Made by a program: the position numbers and the translations under genes. From positions 2,418,001 to 2,482,000 of the forward strand of contig NZ_JAUSZI010000002.1 in NCBI RefSeq assembly GCF_030817415.1: DNA of 64,000 nucleotides. Reading direction: 5' to 3'. The notes below the pieces were generated by a model. It searched no databases. It was given only the letters and a program-made list of their open reading frames with translations, and was not told the DNA's origin. Origin of the DNA: Streptomyces umbrinus (lineage in GTDB: Bacteria; Actinomycetota; Actinomycetes; Streptomycetales; Streptomycetaceae). Of the stretch, positions 15,995-24,622 are shown piece by piece (within the stretch, counting starts at the first letter, position 1; every line of letters starts with the position of its first letter).

Positions 15995-17607
15995 CCAAGG
16001 GGCTCTTCTCCGTAGATTCGAAGGTGCCAACCAAACGAACCGCAAGAAGAGCCGAAGAAGAGCCCCAGATGGAACCCTATGACGCCTTGTCCGGGCCTGA
16101 TGAGTATGCCGCCTCCCGTGGTGCCTTCGAACGCCTTGTCTCGACGCTGGCCGACGACCCGGCGCAAAGCATGGCCCACGACGAGCTGGAGGAACTGCTC
16201 GAACAGCAAGGGCGCGAGTTGCTGCGGCAGTTGATGCAGGATCACCTCGATGCGCGGGCGAGGACGGAAGAAGCGGACGCCCGTATCAACGCAGGGCAAC
16301 CGGCGGTGCGCGGGCCGGAAGGACAGACGCGGACCTGGCGGGAGAGCAACCACCCCCGCTGGCTGACCTGCGTGTTCGGGCCGGTCCGGGTGAACAGGAT
16401 CGCCTATCGCGGCCGGGGCGTGTCCAACGTGCACCCGGCGGATGCCCACTTGTCGCTCCCCGCCGGCCGGCACTCCCGCGGGCTTGCCCGCCTCGCGGTT
16501 CTGGAGGCGGTTCGCGGCTCGTTCGACCAGGCCCAGGCCGCGATCGAGCGACGCTGCGGGAAGGTGCTGGGCAAGCGCCGTCTCAAAGAGCTGGTGGTCG
16601 CTGCCGCCGTCGACATCGCCGCCTACTACACGGTGAAGATCCCCACGCCGTGCACCCGCGGGATGCCGCTGGTCATCCAGGTCGACGGCAAGGGGGTGGT
16701 GATGCGGCCCGAAGCCCTGCGCGAGGCCACCCGCCGGGCCGCGGCCAAGAGCGCGGCGGCCGGACGGCGCGGACGCCTGGCTCCGGGGGAGAAGCCCAAT
16801 CGCAAGCGCATGGCGACCGTGGCCTGCATCTTCGACATCGTGCCCGCCCCGCGCCGGCCGCACGACATCGTGCACCCGCCCGGCGGTCGCAGCCAGGCCC
16901 GGCCGCCGAGGCCGGGCCCGAAGGCGGAACAGAAATGGTGCACCGCCTCGGTGATCCGTCCTCCGGAACAGGTCGTCGCCGACGCCTTCGGACAGGCCGA
17001 GGCCCGCGACCCGCAGCAGCTGCGGGACTGGATCGTGCTCGTCGACGGCGCCCGCCACCAACTCGACCTGATCCAAGCCGAAGCCGCCCGCCGCGGCATC
17101 CACCTCAACGTCCTGCTCGACTTCGTCCATGTCGCCGAGTACTGCTGGACAGCAGCGCATGCTTTCCATCCGCCCGGCAGCCGTGCGGCTGAGACCTGGG
17201 CCGCGGACAAACTCACCGCGATCCTCGCCGGACATGCCGAGCGCGCCGCCACCGAGATGACCGCCCAGGCCGCAGCCGAACGGCTTCCCGCCGCCCGCCG
17301 CGAGGCAGTCACCACCTGCCACCGCTACCTCACCGGCCACCTCGATCAGCTTCACTACGACACCGCCCTCGCGGCCGGCTGGCCGATCGCCACCGGCGCC
17401 GTCGAAGGCGCCTGCCGCCACCTGATCGCCGACCGCCTCGACATCACCGGCGCCCGCTGGGGACTCGACGGCGCCGAAGCCGTCCTCCAACTCCGCACAC
17501 TGATCACGAACGGCGACTTCGACAACTACTGGGTCTTCCACGCGGCCCGTGAACATCAACGCCTCTACCCCGGCCCCGACCAGCAGAAGTACAGCCTCAC
17601 AGCTTGA
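15991..17607 (+). CDS. ISKra4-family transposase
   Basis: Up to 538 residues from GTG 15991; ATG 16069 (MEPYDALSGP) is an equally possible start giving 512 residues. The core has IQVDGKGVVM (first catalytic Asp), VLLDFVHVAEYCW (second Asp region) and ATGAVEGACRHLIADRLD (Glu region), the order expected for a DDE transposase of this family. The length is typical. The frame is intact and the ends are intact, so it may be functional. The GTG overlaps the accessory gene stop, and a hairpin sits just before the ATG. Confidence 0.9.
   Translation: MTKGLFSVDSKVPTKRTARRAEEEPQMEPYDALSGPDEYAASRGAFERLVSTLADDPAQSMAHDELEELLEQQGRELLRQLMQDHLDARARTEEADARINAGQPAVRGPEGQTRTWRESNHPRWLTCVFGPVRVNRIAYRGRGVSNVHPADAHLSLPAGRHSRGLARLAVLEAVRGSFDQAQAAIERRCGKVLGKRRLKELVVAAAVDIAAYYTVKIPTPCTRGMPLVIQVDGKGVVMRPEALREATRRAAAKSAAAGRRGRLAPGEKPNRKRMATVACIFDIVPAPRRPHDIVHPPGGRSQARPPRPGPKAEQKWCTASVIRPPEQVVADAFGQAEARDPQQLRDWIVLVDGARHQLDLIQAEAARRGIHLNVLLDFVHVAEYCWTAAHAFHPPGSRAAETWAADKLTAILAGHAERAATEMTAQAAAERLPAARREAVTTCHRYLTGHLDQLHYDTALAAGWPIATGAVEGACRHLIADRLDITGARWGLDGAEAVLQLRTLITNGDFDNYWVFHAAREHQRLYPGPDQQKYSLTA
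15999..16066 (+). promoter_or_regulatory. 11-bp inverted repeat around the transposase translation start
   Basis: GGGGCTCTTCT (15999-16009) pairs perfectly with AGAAGAGCCCC (16056-16066), three bases before ATG 16069. Folded in mRNA it would hide the purine-rich GAAGAAGAG stretch that could serve as that ATG's ribosome binding site. This would limit transposase synthesis, a common strategy in insertion sequences. Confidence 0.55.
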
Positions 17608-17638
17608 TCCCCACCCTCCCTTCAGAGGATCCGCACCC

Positions 17639-17647
17639 AATTCCGAA
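17639..17647. repeat. 9-bp target-site duplication, right copy
   Basis: AATTCCGAA directly after the right inverted repeat of the ISKra4 element, identical to 15360-15368. Confidence 0.9.
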
Positions 17648-17653
17648 GCCCAC

Positions 17654-17696
17654 GACGCCCCTAAGGTCCATGGGTGAGGCCAGAGAGAGGGGCGTC
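17654..17696. repeat. 9-bp inverted repeat upstream of the truncated secreted gene
   Basis: GACGCCCCT (17654-17662) and AGGGGCGTC (17688-17696) are perfect inverted copies 25 bases apart, about 110 bp before GTG 17803. It could be an operator or a weak hairpin. Confidence 0.35.
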
Positions 17697-17802
17697 ACAC
17701 ACCCGCATCACGAGCCTTGTTGTGCGTGAGCGACGGCACCGCGTGGGCGCACTGCGTGGTGTCGAGCCTCGCCCCTGTCAGTTACCTACGAACTGGAGAA
17801 CC

Positions 17803-17922
17803 GTGAACAGAAACCGTTTCAAGGTCGGCGCCATCAGTGCCATCATCGGCGTGATCTCGACGCTGCTGGTTGGTTTGACCGCGAGCCCTGCCTCTGCCGC
17901 CACCAATGATGAGACTCTTTGA
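17803..17922 (+). pseudogene. Secreted-protein gene truncated by the ISL3 element
   Basis: From GTG 17803, with GGAG just upstream, 39 residues are encoded: a signal peptide (basic NRNRFK, hydrophobic AIIGVISTLLVGL, then ASPASAA) and five more residues before a stop. The stop TGA at 17920-17922 lies in sequence that belongs to the ISL3 left end, so the gene was cut right after its signal peptide. The missing mature part is not found in the window. Confidence 0.7.
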
Positions 17923-17926
17923 AAAC

Positions 17927-19620
17927 GGTTCAGGCCGCGATTCCGTGAATCCCCAGGTCGGCGTACGACTGCGGGAACGTTTCTCGTGGGGATTGCCCTG
18001 GTATGGGGGCTGCTGCGGTCGAGGATGTGCTGTTTCCCGGGATCGATGTGCGTGTCACGGCGGTGCACGCCACAGAGGAGAGAGTCGCTGTGGAGGCGTC
18101 GTCGTGTGGGCAGCCGCCGGCCTGTCCGGACTGCGGCTGGCCGGGACGTCGCGTGCACTCCCGGTATGTGCGCCGTGTGGCCGAACGCCCCTTGGTGGGG
18201 CGGGCGTTGGTGATCCGGCTCAGTGTGCGCCGCTCCTTTTGCGAGCGGGCGTCTTGCCGTCGGCGGACGTTCGTCGAGCAGGTCCCGGATCTGAGTGAGC
18301 GGTATCGCCGTCACAGCGTTGGGCTGCGGCGATGGATGCAGGCCGTCGCTACGTTCCTGGGCGGTCGTCCCGGTGAACGCCTATGCCGGGTCCTGCAGTT
18401 ACCCACGGGCCGTACCCATCTGCTGGGCCTGCTCACGGCCCCGGTAGTGCCCGAGCGTGCGCCGCGGGTGCTGGGTGTCGACGAGTTCGCCTTCCGCAAG
18501 GGCTGGCGCTACGGAACCGTCCTGGTCGACATCGAAGCGGCCCGCGTGGTCGATGTCCTGCCCGACCGGGACGCGGCCTCCTTCGCCACCTGGCTGCGCG
18601 AACATCCCGGCGCGGAGATCATCTGCCGGGACCGGGCCAGTGCCTATTCCAGTGCTGTCCGTGAAGCCGTTCCAGATGCCCAGGAGGTCGCCGATCGCTG
18701 GCATTTGCTCCACAACCTCTCCTCCGCGGTCGAGAAGACGTGCCATCAACACCGCTCCTGCCTGCGCAAACAGGCCGAAGCCGATCGCGATGCGGAGCCC
18801 CGGCGGATCATCAATCCCCTGCCACCGCCGATGCTGCCGCCCACGAAGATCGCTGTCCGCACTGTCGACCGGTACTCCGACATCCATCGCCTGCTTGGGC
18901 AGGGGCACTCCGTCTCCGAGATTGCACGGCGACTGCACCTGGACCGCAAGACCGTCCGCCGCTTCCGCGACACCGACCTCGACGAGCTGCTTGCGTCCGC
19001 ACGGCACGGGCGCCCCAAAGGGGTGCTGGAGCCGTTCACCGCCTATCTGACCGAGCGCTTCACCGACGGTGTGACCAGCCCGACCGACCTGTTCCACGAG
19101 ATACACGAGCGCGGCTACCAGGGCAGCGACCTGCCTGTGCGCCGCTACGTGGCCGGGCTCAGGACCGGCACTGTCGAACCTGCCCGCGGCGCTATCCCGA
19201 GCCCACGCAAGATCACCACCTGGATCATGCTGCCCCGTGGCACTGTGAAGCTCCGCGAGGAGGAACAGCTCCTCAATGTGCGGCTGACATGCCCCGACAT
19301 CACCCGGGCGTGCGACCTCGCCTGGACCTTCCACGACCTGCTCCAACAACGGCGCGGCCACCAGCTGTTGACGCGGATACGCGAAGCCGAGCGCGACGCG
19401 CCGGCGCCCATCTTGTCCTTCGCGCAGGGCCTGTGCCTCGACCTCGATGCCGTCACCGCCGGCCTCACCCTTCCATGGAGTTCGGGCATCGTCGAAGGCC
19501 ATGTCAATCGCATCAAGACGATCAAGCGGGCCATGTACGGCCGAGCCTCATTCCGCCTCCTCCGCACCCGCATCCTGCCCCGATCATGAGCCCGGGATTC
19601 ACGGAATCGCGGCCTGAACC
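17927..19620. mobile_element. ISL3-family insertion sequence
   Basis: A perfect 27-bp inverted repeat bounds it: 17927-17953 and 19594-19620. To the left, GACTCTTTGAAAAC precedes the repeat and looks like the true ISL3-type terminus (GGCTCTTTGAAAA-like), but no matching sequence follows the right repeat. The right tip therefore seems lost, and no 8-bp target duplication is seen. Confidence 0.85.
18003..19589 (+). CDS. ISL3-family transposase
   Basis: A complete 528-residue protein from ATG 18003. The N-terminal zinc finger is visible (PACPDCGWPG, then FCERASCRRRTF). It is followed by the DDE core: VLGVDEFAFRKG (first Asp), ICRDRASAYSSAV (second Asp), and the Glu region SSGIVEGHVNRIKTIKRAMY near the end. 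A helix-turn-helix-like segment (SVSEIARRLHLDRKTVRRF) is inserted in the middle, as in many actinobacterial ISL3 enzymes. The frame is intact, but the element's right tip looks damaged. Confidence 0.93.
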   Translation: MGAAAVEDVLFPGIDVRVTAVHATEERVAVEASSCGQPPACPDCGWPGRRVHSRYVRRVAERPLVGRALVIRLSVRRSFCERASCRRRTFVEQVPDLSERYRRHSVGLRRWMQAVATFLGGRPGERLCRVLQLPTGRTHLLGLLTAPVVPERAPRVLGVDEFAFRKGWRYGTVLVDIEAARVVDVLPDRDAASFATWLREHPGAEIICRDRASAYSSAVREAVPDAQEVADRWHLLHNLSSAVEKTCHQHRSCLRKQAEADRDAEPRRIINPLPPPMLPPTKIAVRTVDRYSDIHRLLGQGHSVSEIARRLHLDRKTVRRFRDTDLDELLASARHGRPKGVLEPFTAYLTERFTDGVTSPTDLFHEIHERGYQGSDLPVRRYVAGLRTGTVEPARGAIPSPRKITTWIMLPRGTVKLREEEQLLNVRLTCPDITRACDLAWTFHDLLQQRRGHQLLTRIREAERDAPAPILSFAQGLCLDLDAVTAGLTLPWSSGIVEGHVNRIKTIKRAMYGRASFRLLRTRILPRS

Positions 19621-19630
19621 AATTACGTGA

Positions 19631-19880
19631 CGTTCCACAGCGGACGGGCGCTTCACAGTGTCCGGAAGTTGGGACTCTACCGTCCGCTGCTGGGTCCTCG
19701 CCCGCGGCCGCTGCCCGCGGGTACTCGAAGGCCACACCCATCCGGCGCGGGCCATGGACCTCAGCGCCGACAGACGATTCGCCATCTCCGGCAGCATGGA
19801 CCACACCGTGCGGATCAGGGACGTCGCCCACGGGGCGCTGCGTCCGGGTCCTGGACAAGCAGCAGCGACGATGTGGCACG
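19631..19880 (+). pseudogene. WD40-repeat protein relic
   Basis: One frame reads ADGRFTVSGSWDSTVRCW, then LEGHTHPARAMDLSADRRFA, then ISGSMDHTVRIRDVAHG. These are two consecutive WD40 blades with the usual GH and WD-type positions (CW, and RD instead of WD). A stop lies just upstream at 19628, the IS boundary is 8 bp further left, and the frame decays after 19860. It is the middle of a WD40 gene, often a kinase-linked propeller in Streptomyces, left after IS activity. Confidence 0.7.
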
Positions 19881-19964
19881 GTGATCGTCAGTTTTAGGCA
19901 TGGCCGACCAGAACGCGGCCTGAGGCGCACAAGATCGGCCGCTAGGAAACGCGGGGCAGCTCAA

Positions 19965-21374
19965 TCACACGTTCTGACGTTCATTGTCAGGCTTAAGTTG
20001 GAGGACGATGCGCTCGCGCTCGGTCAACGGGGGCTCGGTCAATGGTGGCCGTAGCGGCCCCAGCAGAGCTGCTCCGAGGACGGAGGGGCGTGCCAAGCGA
20101 GTGGCGCCCTTACGCATCGTGGTGACGTCGGTCATGGCGGTGGCCATGAAGAACGATCCTGTGGCCGTACGCGACAGGCGGCTGGTGAAGGCGCTGACGA
20201 TGCGATCCTGCCAGGTGGGCACCTGACCGTGAGCGTCGGTGTAGTGGATGTCTTGGGCGGTAGCCAGAGCCCAGGCGGCGTCGACAGGGCCTGCGGCAGC
20301 GCGCTGGACACGGCGGGACAGACCGACGGAGCGGACATCGCCGGTGCGGTTCAGTTCCCGGCGCAGAGCTTGTGCGCCCTGCGCAGCCACGCTCATGCCC
20401 TGCCCGTAGACAGGGTTGAAGGTTGCGATGGCGTCACCCAGAGCGATGAAACCTTCCGGCCAGGTTCCGGTCTTCTCGAAGTACCGGCGGCGGTTGTGAG
20501 TACTGCGTGTGATAGCGACGTCGGTCAGGGGGTGTGCACGGGAGATGATCTGGCCGATGAGGGGGTGGCGCAGGTCGAGTGCGAAGCGGGTGAAGTCCTC
20601 AGGGTTGTCGGTGGGTTCGCCGCCACGGGTGCCACCAAGGCTGACGATCCACTGTTTGTCTTCGATCGGAGCAAGGGCAGCGGCTTGTCCGGGGCCTGGG
20701 CTGCGAGGGTCGGCCATCACGTTGATCACGGGAATGGATTCAGCGCCGCTGGGGGCGCGGTAGATGCGGGTGGCGTAGGTGAGGCCGGTGTCCAGGGTGT
20801 GCTCGGGTATTTCCGTGATGCCGAGGTCGGCGAGCCACGTGGCCGCACGAGAGGCGCGGCCAGAGGCGTCGATGACCAGGTCGGCTGTCATCTCCTCGTC
20901 GGCGCCAGTGCCGGTGATGTGGGAAAGGGCAATGCCGCTGACACGGCTGCTGCTGCCCAGCAGGCCGGTCACCTGACGACCTGGCAGGACCTGGATGCGG
21001 TGATTCTTCAGAGTCTGGCTGCGGACTACGTGATCCAGGAGGTCTCGGCTGGAGGTGACCAGGTAGTGGGTGGGGCGCCAGCGCCGGTACCAACCTTCCG
21101 GGGACAGAGCCACCATGTCGGAGGTGAGCCGGTGGCGGTGGGCGCCTTCGGCAAGCCAGCGGTCAATGGAACCGGGAAGCAGGTCTTCGATAGCGTCCGC
21201 GCCGCCTGCCATGAGGATGTGGATGTGCCGTGCCTGAGGTAGTCCCTTGCGTGGGCGGGGGCCGTCCGGCAGCTCGTCACGCTCGATGATGACGACGTCG
21301 TCGACGGCGTGGCTGACGGCGACGGCAGCGAGCATGCCGGCCATCCCTCCGCCGATCACGATGGCACGGCGCAT
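19965..21374 (-). CDS. FAD-dependent oxidoreductase (geranylgeranyl-reductase/monooxygenase-like), copy 1
   Basis: A 469-residue soluble flavoprotein. The N-terminal FAD-binding GGGMAGMLAAV is followed by the acidic end of the Rossmann fold (VVIIERD). DLVIDASGRASRAATWL is the second FAD motif and FIALGDAIATFNPVYGQGMS the third. A conserved PRPRKGLPQARHIH segment precedes a long substrate domain. It is one of three tandem paralogues downstream of the membrane protein genes. The reaction is probably an FAD-dependent hydroxylation or reduction of a hydrophobic molecule; the substrate is unknown. About 100 bp separate it from copy 2. Confidence 0.85.
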   Translation of the reverse strand: MRRAIVIGGGMAGMLAAVAVSHAVDDVVIIERDELPDGPRPRKGLPQARHIHILMAGGADAIEDLLPGSIDRWLAEGAHRHRLTSDMVALSPEGWYRRWRPTHYLVTSSRDLLDHVVRSQTLKNHRIQVLPGRQVTGLLGSSSRVSGIALSHITGTGADEEMTADLVIDASGRASRAATWLADLGITEIPEHTLDTGLTYATRIYRAPSGAESIPVINVMADPRSPGPGQAAALAPIEDKQWIVSLGGTRGGEPTDNPEDFTRFALDLRHPLIGQIISRAHPLTDVAITRSTHNRRRYFEKTGTWPEGFIALGDAIATFNPVYGQGMSVAAQGAQALRRELNRTGDVRSVGLSRRVQRAAAGPVDAAWALATAQDIHYTDAHGQVPTWQDRIVSAFTSRLSRTATGSFFMATAMTDVTTMRKGATRLARPSVLGAALLGPLRPPLTEPPLTERERIVLQLKPDNERQNV

Positions 21375-21474
21375 GGATGAAGGTCCTCTCGTTGCCTGGG
21401 GGTGTCACAGATCAGGACAGCAAAGCCAACCGCGCCGGTACGGGTACCCATGGAGAGAGCCATGAGCAACGAGG

Positions 21475-22872
21475 TCATGGAGTGGCTGCTTCACGCTCAT
21501 GGTCCGTCAGCGGCGGGGCTTCTAGAGGCGGTTTCTTCCGACCGAGGTAGACCAGGGCGAGCATGTCGGGCATGAATAGCCGGGCAGGCGGCTTCTCCAT
21601 GCTCATCACGTCAAGCAAAATGCGTAGAGCGTGAGGGTTTCGCGAACCGGTGTCTACGGCCTTGTCGACGAAGGCTGCAAGGGTTCTTTCGACCCAGGTG
21701 GGGGGCTGGTCGCTGGCGCCCGGGTAGAACACATCCTGCCCCACGGCCAGGCTCCAAGCGTTCTCGACCGGTCGTGCCGCAGCCTTCTGAATGCGCCAGG
21801 CCGTGCCGGGTACGCGGAGTTCATGTCGCCCTAGGATGCGACGCAGGGCGATGACGCTCTGCGCGGCGGCAGTTAGACCATGACCGTAGACGGGGTTGTA
21901 GCCGGCGACAGCCTCGCCGAGGACGGCGAAGCCGTCAGGCCAATGGGCGGCCTTCTCGTAGTAGCGCCGCTTGTTGGCGGTGTTGCGGGTGGTGACGACG
22001 TCGGTTTCCGGCTCGGCGCCGGCAAGGAGTTCGCCGATGATGGGGTGGGGCAACGTATGCGCGAAGGGCACGAACTCTTCATTGCTGCCGTTGGGTTGTC
22101 CTCCGCGGGTTCCTGCGAGCGTCACGAGCCATCGCCCGTCTTCAATCGGGGTGATGGTGCCGCCCCTGCCAGGGTTTTGGCGGGGGTCAGCCTGGACGTT
22201 GACAATCGGGAAACCGCTGGCAGTGTCGCCCGGTGCGCGGTAGATCCGGCTGGCGTAGCCGATGCCCGCGTCGACCGTGCGCTCGTCGACCGGCGGGAGC
22301 CCTAGTTCCTGCAGCCAGACGGAGGCACGGCTGCCCCGCCCGCTGGCGTCTATGACCAGGTCGGCCGGAAGCGTGCTGTCGGTGTGTGCCGAGCGTATGC
22401 GAACTCCGGTCACGCGGCGGGCGCTGCCTTCCAGCGACAGCAGTGCTGTTTCCTGGCACAAGGTGACGCGGTAATTCTTCAACACCCTGGTGCGGATCAC
22501 GGCATCGAGCAGATCGCGGCTGCACAGAAGGTTGGTGTGGCGGGAGTGTGTAAAGCGGCGGAACCACTGGCCTGATGGTGCCTTGGACACCATGTCGCTC
22601 ATGATGCGAGTTCTTCGGGCACCGCAATCGACGAGCTGGTCGACGATGCCGGGCAAGAGCTCCTCGATGGCTTTGACGCCGCCAGACCACAGAATGTGGG
22701 CATGCCGGGCCTGCGGCAGCCCTTTTCGTGGCTGAGGACCGTCCGGCAGGAAGTCTCGCTCGATGATCGTAACGTCGGCGTGGTCGGCGAGCACGGATGC
22801 CGCAAGCATGCCTGTCATGCCCCCTCCGATGACGACTGCGCTGCGTCGGCGGGCGGGGTTTGTGTCAGGCAT
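21475..22872 (-). CDS. FAD-dependent oxidoreductase, copy 2
   Basis: A 465-residue paralogue of the neighbouring genes. The start MPDTNPARRR at 22872 was chosen because GAGAGGG precedes it and the longer frame to 23100 is not conserved. It has GGGMTGMLAAS, VTIIERDFLPDGPQPRKGL, DLVIDASGRGSRASVWL and FAVLGEAVAGYNPVYGHGL (Asp of GD replaced by Glu). Like copies 1 and 3 it ends in a helical tail (PPLTDHEREA). Divergence between the copies is considerable, so they were probably retained for different substrates and are not a fresh duplication. Confidence 0.85.
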   Translation of the reverse strand: MPDTNPARRRSAVVIGGGMTGMLAASVLADHADVTIIERDFLPDGPQPRKGLPQARHAHILWSGGVKAIEELLPGIVDQLVDCGARRTRIMSDMVSKAPSGQWFRRFTHSRHTNLLCSRDLLDAVIRTRVLKNYRVTLCQETALLSLEGSARRVTGVRIRSAHTDSTLPADLVIDASGRGSRASVWLQELGLPPVDERTVDAGIGYASRIYRAPGDTASGFPIVNVQADPRQNPGRGGTITPIEDGRWLVTLAGTRGGQPNGSNEEFVPFAHTLPHPIIGELLAGAEPETDVVTTRNTANKRRYYEKAAHWPDGFAVLGEAVAGYNPVYGHGLTAAAQSVIALRRILGRHELRVPGTAWRIQKAAARPVENAWSLAVGQDVFYPGASDQPPTWVERTLAAFVDKAVDTGSRNPHALRILLDVMSMEKPPARLFMPDMLALVYLGRKKPPLEAPPLTDHEREAATP

Positions 22873-23199
22873 TGACGTTGGCCCTCTCTGTATTGACTGT
22901 CCGGCGCGTGGTTTCGGTACGTGGGCTGCACAGGTGCACGTGATCACTGGTTCGGATCGCGCGGGTCGAAACTGCCGCCGCTGCGGTCGAGAAGTATGAA
23001 GCAGGCGGCATCGACGGTGGCCGGGAGGTCTCCTGCGCGCCGGCGGCTCCTCACGCGGGAACTTCGCCGTCACCGCGCAGATGGCTCGGACGCCACTCAA
23101 GGTGAAAGCCGCACTGTGTACACAGGCCGTCAGTTCTCGGCCATGACCCTACCCGTCACGCCGGCCATCCGTAGTCGACTGGCGCAATTGACGAACCGT

Positions 23200-24622
23200 T
23201 CAACTAGCGCGGGCAGAGTTCAGCAGCGCCTGTTCCTGCGGTGTAAGCGGAGGGCCCTGCAAAGGCCGCCTCAGCGGCCCGCATGCGGCGGCGAGGAGCA
23301 CGTCGGGCCACAACAGCCGCGTGGCACTGGCCTCCATGGTCGTCACCTGGGTCAGCGCCGTTGCGACGTGGGCGGAGCCGGCGGCGGTCTTGGTCAGACG
23401 GCCGTGGAAACGATTGATGAGCTGGTTGGCGACGGAAGGCGCCTGCTCGGGAGTGCCCGGGGAGAAGACGTCTTGGGCGGCGGCGCCCACCCACGCCCTC
23501 TTCCGTCGGGCGCGCGACGGCGTGCTGTACACGTCGTGCCAGACCGGGCTCCCGAAGTCCTACCTGTTTGAGTTCGCTGCTCAGCAGGTGGGCCCCGAAG
23601 GCTGCCACGGACATGCCCTGCCCGTACGCGGGGTTGTAGGTCGCGACCGCGTCGCCGAGGATGACCAGGCCCTCGGGCCAGGACTGGGCCTGTTCAAAGT
23701 AGCGGCGGCCGTTGGCGGTGCTGCGGCTGGTAGAGACGTCCGTGAGCGGTGTGGCTCGCGCGATCAGCATGCCGACGAGGGGGTGACTGAGCTGCAGAGC
23801 AAAGGGCACGAAGTCCTTGTCGTCGGCAGTGGGTTCTCCGCCGCGGGTGCCGCTCAGGCTGACCAGCCAGCGTCCGTTCTCGATGGGGATCAGCACGGCG
23901 GCCTGCTCAGGCTGTGAATCCCGTGGGGCGGCCTGGACGTTGACTACGGGGAAGTTGTCACTGCGCGTCGGCGCCTGGTAAATGCGGCTGGCGTAGGCGA
24001 GGCCCGAGTCCACAGTCCGCTCGTGTATCCCGGAGATCCCGAGCGAGCTAAGCCAGCGCAGTGACCGCGATCCGCACCCGCTGGCGTCGATAACGAGGTC
24101 TGCCGCCAGTTCCCGCTCGAGAACTCCCTGGGCAAGGACGCTCGCCCCGGTCACCCTTCGAGCGTCGCCGACAAGTGCCACTGCTTCGGCACCGTCGAGG
24201 AGCCGGATCCTGGGTTCTTGCAGCACCAGATCCCGGACGTGCCAGTCGAGGAGGTCACGGCTACAGGCGATCAGGTAGTGGGGCGTGGGCTTCTTCCAGC
24301 GCCGGTACCAGCCGTGCGGAGTGTGGGCCACCATGCCGGACATGAGCGGGATCTTCTGTGCTCCGGCCTCGATCCAGCGGTCGGTCACGCCGGGAACGAG
24401 GCGCTCAATAGCCTTCGCACCGCCGGACCAGAGCACGTGAGCATGCTTGGCCTGGGGCAGGCCCCTGCGTGGCTCGGGCCCTTGAGGCAGCACGTCGCGT
24501 TCCACGATCGTCACTTCGTCGGCGAACGGAACCACAGCGGCTGCAGCGAGCATGCCGGCCAGACCCCCGCCGATAACAACAGCACGTCGCATACCGGTGA
24601 AACCTTCCGCTGGTTCAGTCAT
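23200..24622 (-). pseudogene. FAD-dependent oxidoreductase, copy 3, with a one-base frameshift
   Basis: Start MTEPAEGFTG at 24622 with AGGAAG 7 bases upstream, overlapping the upstream gene stop by 8 bases. FAD motifs are intact (GGGLAGMLAAA, DLVIDASGCGSRSLRWL, VILGDAVATYNPAYGQGMS). The frame breaks at the CCC run 23496-23498 (GGG on the coding strand). Removing one base joins ARPTEE to AWVGAAAQDVFS, which aligns without gaps to copy 1 (AGPVDAAWALATAQDIHY), and the tail then runs normally to the stop at 23200. Either a sequencing error or a very recent mutation. Repaired length is about 473 residues. Confidence 0.8.

Larger units (their letters stand above)
15369..17638. mobile_element. Complete ISKra4-family insertion sequence, 2270 bp
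   Basis: The ends are GGGTGCGGATCCT at 15369 and its reverse complement finishing at 17638; about 12-13 terminal bases match, and similarity continues imperfectly (TTTCGAGGGG against CTGAAGGG). It is bounded by identical 9-bp direct repeats. It carries two genes, a 174-residue accessory protein and the transposase. Intact ends, intact genes and an exact target duplication indicate a recent insertion. Confidence 0.92.

Noticed and set aside
15757..17640. 627-residue minus-strand open frame
   Set aside because: Antisense to the ISKra4 transposase, with no recognisable domain.
19965..24622. Three FAD genes as part of the NRPS cluster
   Set aside because: They are linked by overlaps to the DUF6545/ImmA/XRE-like operon and lie on the far side of the SARP and ATP-grasp genes.
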